Of a DNA stretch of 64,000 nt, positions 62,675-64,000 are shown piece by piece. Made by a program: the position numbers and the translations under genes. Below the pieces are notes generated by a model. It was not told the origin of the DNA and did not search any database. It was given only the letters and a program-made list of their open reading frames with translations. Each line of letters opens with the position of its first letter. Position 1 is the first letter of the stretch. The stretch is from an uncultured Veillonellaceae bacterium (GTDB lineage: Bacteria; Bacillota; Negativicutes; Veillonellales; Veillonellaceae), in the NCBI GenBank assembly GCA_945867815.1, contig CAMBIX010000001.1, positions 248,001-312,000 of the forward strand, in the 5' to 3' direction.

Positions 62675-64000
62675 ATGAACTTAGATGGATTAACTTTATC
62701 TGTTTTAACCAACGAACTACAAGAACATATACAGGGCGGGCAAATCCAGCGCCTCTTACAAATCGATAAAACCTCTCTCTACTTAAAAATACGAACAGCC
62801 AAGAAAGACGAGTATCTCATGATTACTGTTGGCTCAGCACCTGCTTGCTATATAAGCTCACCTATAAAAGACGTACCAAAAGAACCATCCTCCCTTTGCA
62901 TGTTTTTACGTAAACATTTAGAGACCGCCCGTATTACCAAGGTTGAACAAATTAATAGCGACCGCATTCTCTGCTTATCGCTAGATAAACTAGAACTGGA
63001 TGGGCGCATTGCTAACTACAAAATTTATGTGGAACTAATGGGTAAGTACTCCAATTGCATTATTGTTAAAGAAGGCGTTATCTTAGAATCACTTATTCAT
63101 GTAACACCATTTATGAATCGAGAACGAACAATAGAGCCTAAACAAACCTATGAACTGCCACCAGGAAGTAACCGAGTATCTATTTTTGATTTCTCACAAG
63201 ACGAACTAAAAAACTTACTTACTATGTATCAAGACCACGCCGATACAATTGGTGCTTTAATCCGCTATGTATTTAATGGGTTTGGTAATCTTTTATTAGA
63301 TGAAGTCTGCTATCGGGCTCAATTAAATGGATCCTTAGCCATTAAAGACCAACTAGATAAAGAGCCATTATGGGCCGCACTTGCCAAGAGCCTATACTCA
63401 CTTGCTCAAGAATTAAAAAAAGCAACAACCCTAATCCAATACCAAACTGCAGGCAATAAACTAATCTATACTCCGCTGCCCCTACAAGAGGCAATGGAAC
63501 GTGGCTATCATATCAAAGAGGATAACCTATCCCCTTCAGCCCTTATTGAAGGCGATATCAAACGTCAAGGCTCTCTACATACAGCTGGCCACAACCTAGC
63601 CCATTTACTAGAACAAGCCATAAAAAAAGAAAAAAATCGAAACAAAAAAATAAAAAAAGAATTATCTGATAGTTCTAAAGCGGATCAGTACAAGGAATAT
63701 GGCGACTTATTAATGATTAACGCCTATCAACCTTGTCATTACCAAAAATCCATTACCTTAGATAATGTTTTAGTTGACCCTGTCGTTCCTATTACCATCC
63801 CCTTAAAACCTGAATTAAGTCTAGTCGAAAATGCGCAACAATATTATAAATGGTATACCAAGCTAAAAAATCGTCTCATCAGCGGCCAATATCAATTCAA
63901 TAAAAGCTGTCAACGCATTGACTACTTAGACTCCATTCTTTACAGCCTGAGCTTAGCCAAGGACAGCAAGGCCGTACAAGAAATCAAAAGTGAATGTGAA
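62675..64000 (+). CDS. rqcH: NFACT family ribosome-quality-control protein RqcH (5' part)
   Basis: The frame is open from the ATG at 62675 to the window end, 442 codons, so the C-terminus is missing. It starts MNLDGLTLSVLTNELQE, and SLCMFLRKHLETARI and YKIYVELMGKYSNCIIV are NFACT-N blocks. A Lys-rich coiled region (about 310-335) is followed by DPVVPITIPLKPELSLVENAQQYYKWYTKLK, the conserved middle region. RqcH binds stalled 50S subunits with peptidyl-tRNA and adds alanine tails; some homologues were named fibronectin-binding proteins. AGGAG lies five bases before the ATG. Confidence 0.93.
   Translation, partial: MNLDGLTLSVLTNELQEHIQGGQIQRLLQIDKTSLYLKIRTAKKDEYLMITVGSAPACYISSPIKDVPKEPSSLCMFLRKHLETARITKVEQINSDRILCLSLDKLELDGRIANYKIYVELMGKYSNCIIVKEGVILESLIHVTPFMNRERTIEPKQTYELPPGSNRVSIFDFSQDELKNLLTMYQDHADTIGALIRYVFNGFGNLLLDEVCYRAQLNGSLAIKDQLDKEPLWAALAKSLYSLAQELKKATTLIQYQTAGNKLIYTPLPLQEAMERGYHIKEDNLSPSALIEGDIKRQGSLHTAGHNLAHLLEQAIKKEKNRNKKIKKELSDSSKADQYKEYGDLLMINAYQPCHYQKSITLDNVLVDPVVPITIPLKPELSLVENAQQYYKWYTKLKNRLISGQYQFNKSCQRIDYLDSILYSLSLAKDSKAVQEIKSECE

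Overview
The window is chromosomal DNA of a low-GC Firmicute. The best fit is a diderm Negativicute of the Veillonella type. The evidence is the AT-rich sequence, pyruvate formate-lyase with its activase, a large D-lactate-dehydrogenase-type FAD/Fe-S oxidoreductase, a SufCBDSU operon, a PASTA kinase with its PP2C partner, an ANTAR two-component pair, and S-box, FMN and ZTP riboswitches. Genus is an inference from gene content; no rRNA or tRNA gene was seen. Almost everything from 6 kb to 62.4 kb is on the minus strand.

Layout. 0-1 kb: 3' part of a siroheme sulfite/nitrite reductase. 1.2-2.3 kb: P1-family peptidase (minus), then a regulatory region with paired palindromes, a promoter and a ZTP riboswitch. 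2.8-6 kb: pflB and pflA. 6.1-11 kb: SAM by-product recycling (mtaD, ahcY, mtnA, mtnP). 11-16.2 kb: hslO, then the riboflavin operon ribD-ribE-ribBA-ribH behind an FMN riboswitch. 16.1-18.8 kb: an IS30 element next to a decayed sulfate ABC transporter (cysT and sbp remnants) that still has its SAM riboswitch; a LysR gene diverges from it. 20-25.2 kb: OPT transporter and lactate-type dehydrogenase. 25.4-25.9 kb: AdoMet-decarboxylase-like protein without the usual cleavage residues. 26-31.7 kb: suf operon with a coupled HAD phosphatase. 32-35.6 kb: lysA and CIRCE-controlled groESL. 35.7-37.8 kb: histidine kinase and ANTAR regulator. 37.8-44.3 kb: t6A genes (tsaD, rimI, tsaB, tsaE), thiL and envelope proteins (GerMN lipoprotein, AMIN amidase, MBL lipoprotein). 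44.4-57.8 kb: nnrE/D, acpS, rpe, rsgA, prkC, prpC, rlmN, rsmB, DUF116, fmt, def, priA. 58-62.4 kb: metK behind an S-box, coaBC, rpoZ, gmk, yicC. 62.7 kb to the end: 5' part of rqcH (plus strand).

The most unusual signal is a family of about nine intergenic hairpins. Each has a variable outer stem, an asymmetric internal loop, a short inner stem and an apical loop of about 15 nt; the core copies share CTTACGATAGTAYCA on the plus strand. Each lies directly 3' of a minus-strand gene (ahcY, ribBA, the OPT gene, the lactate-type dehydrogenase, groEL), and most lack the T-tract of a terminator. Two adjacent copies behind groEL keep the fold while their stem sequences differ by compensating changes.

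Sulfur and methyl metabolism is the main metabolic theme: sulfite reductase, lost sulfate uptake, metK, ahcY, mtaD, mtnP and mtnA, with two SAM riboswitches. One-carbon and formate metabolism (pflBA near a ZTP sensor) and flavin and Fe-S cofactor supply (rib, suf) fit a strictly anaerobic lactate/pyruvate fermenter.
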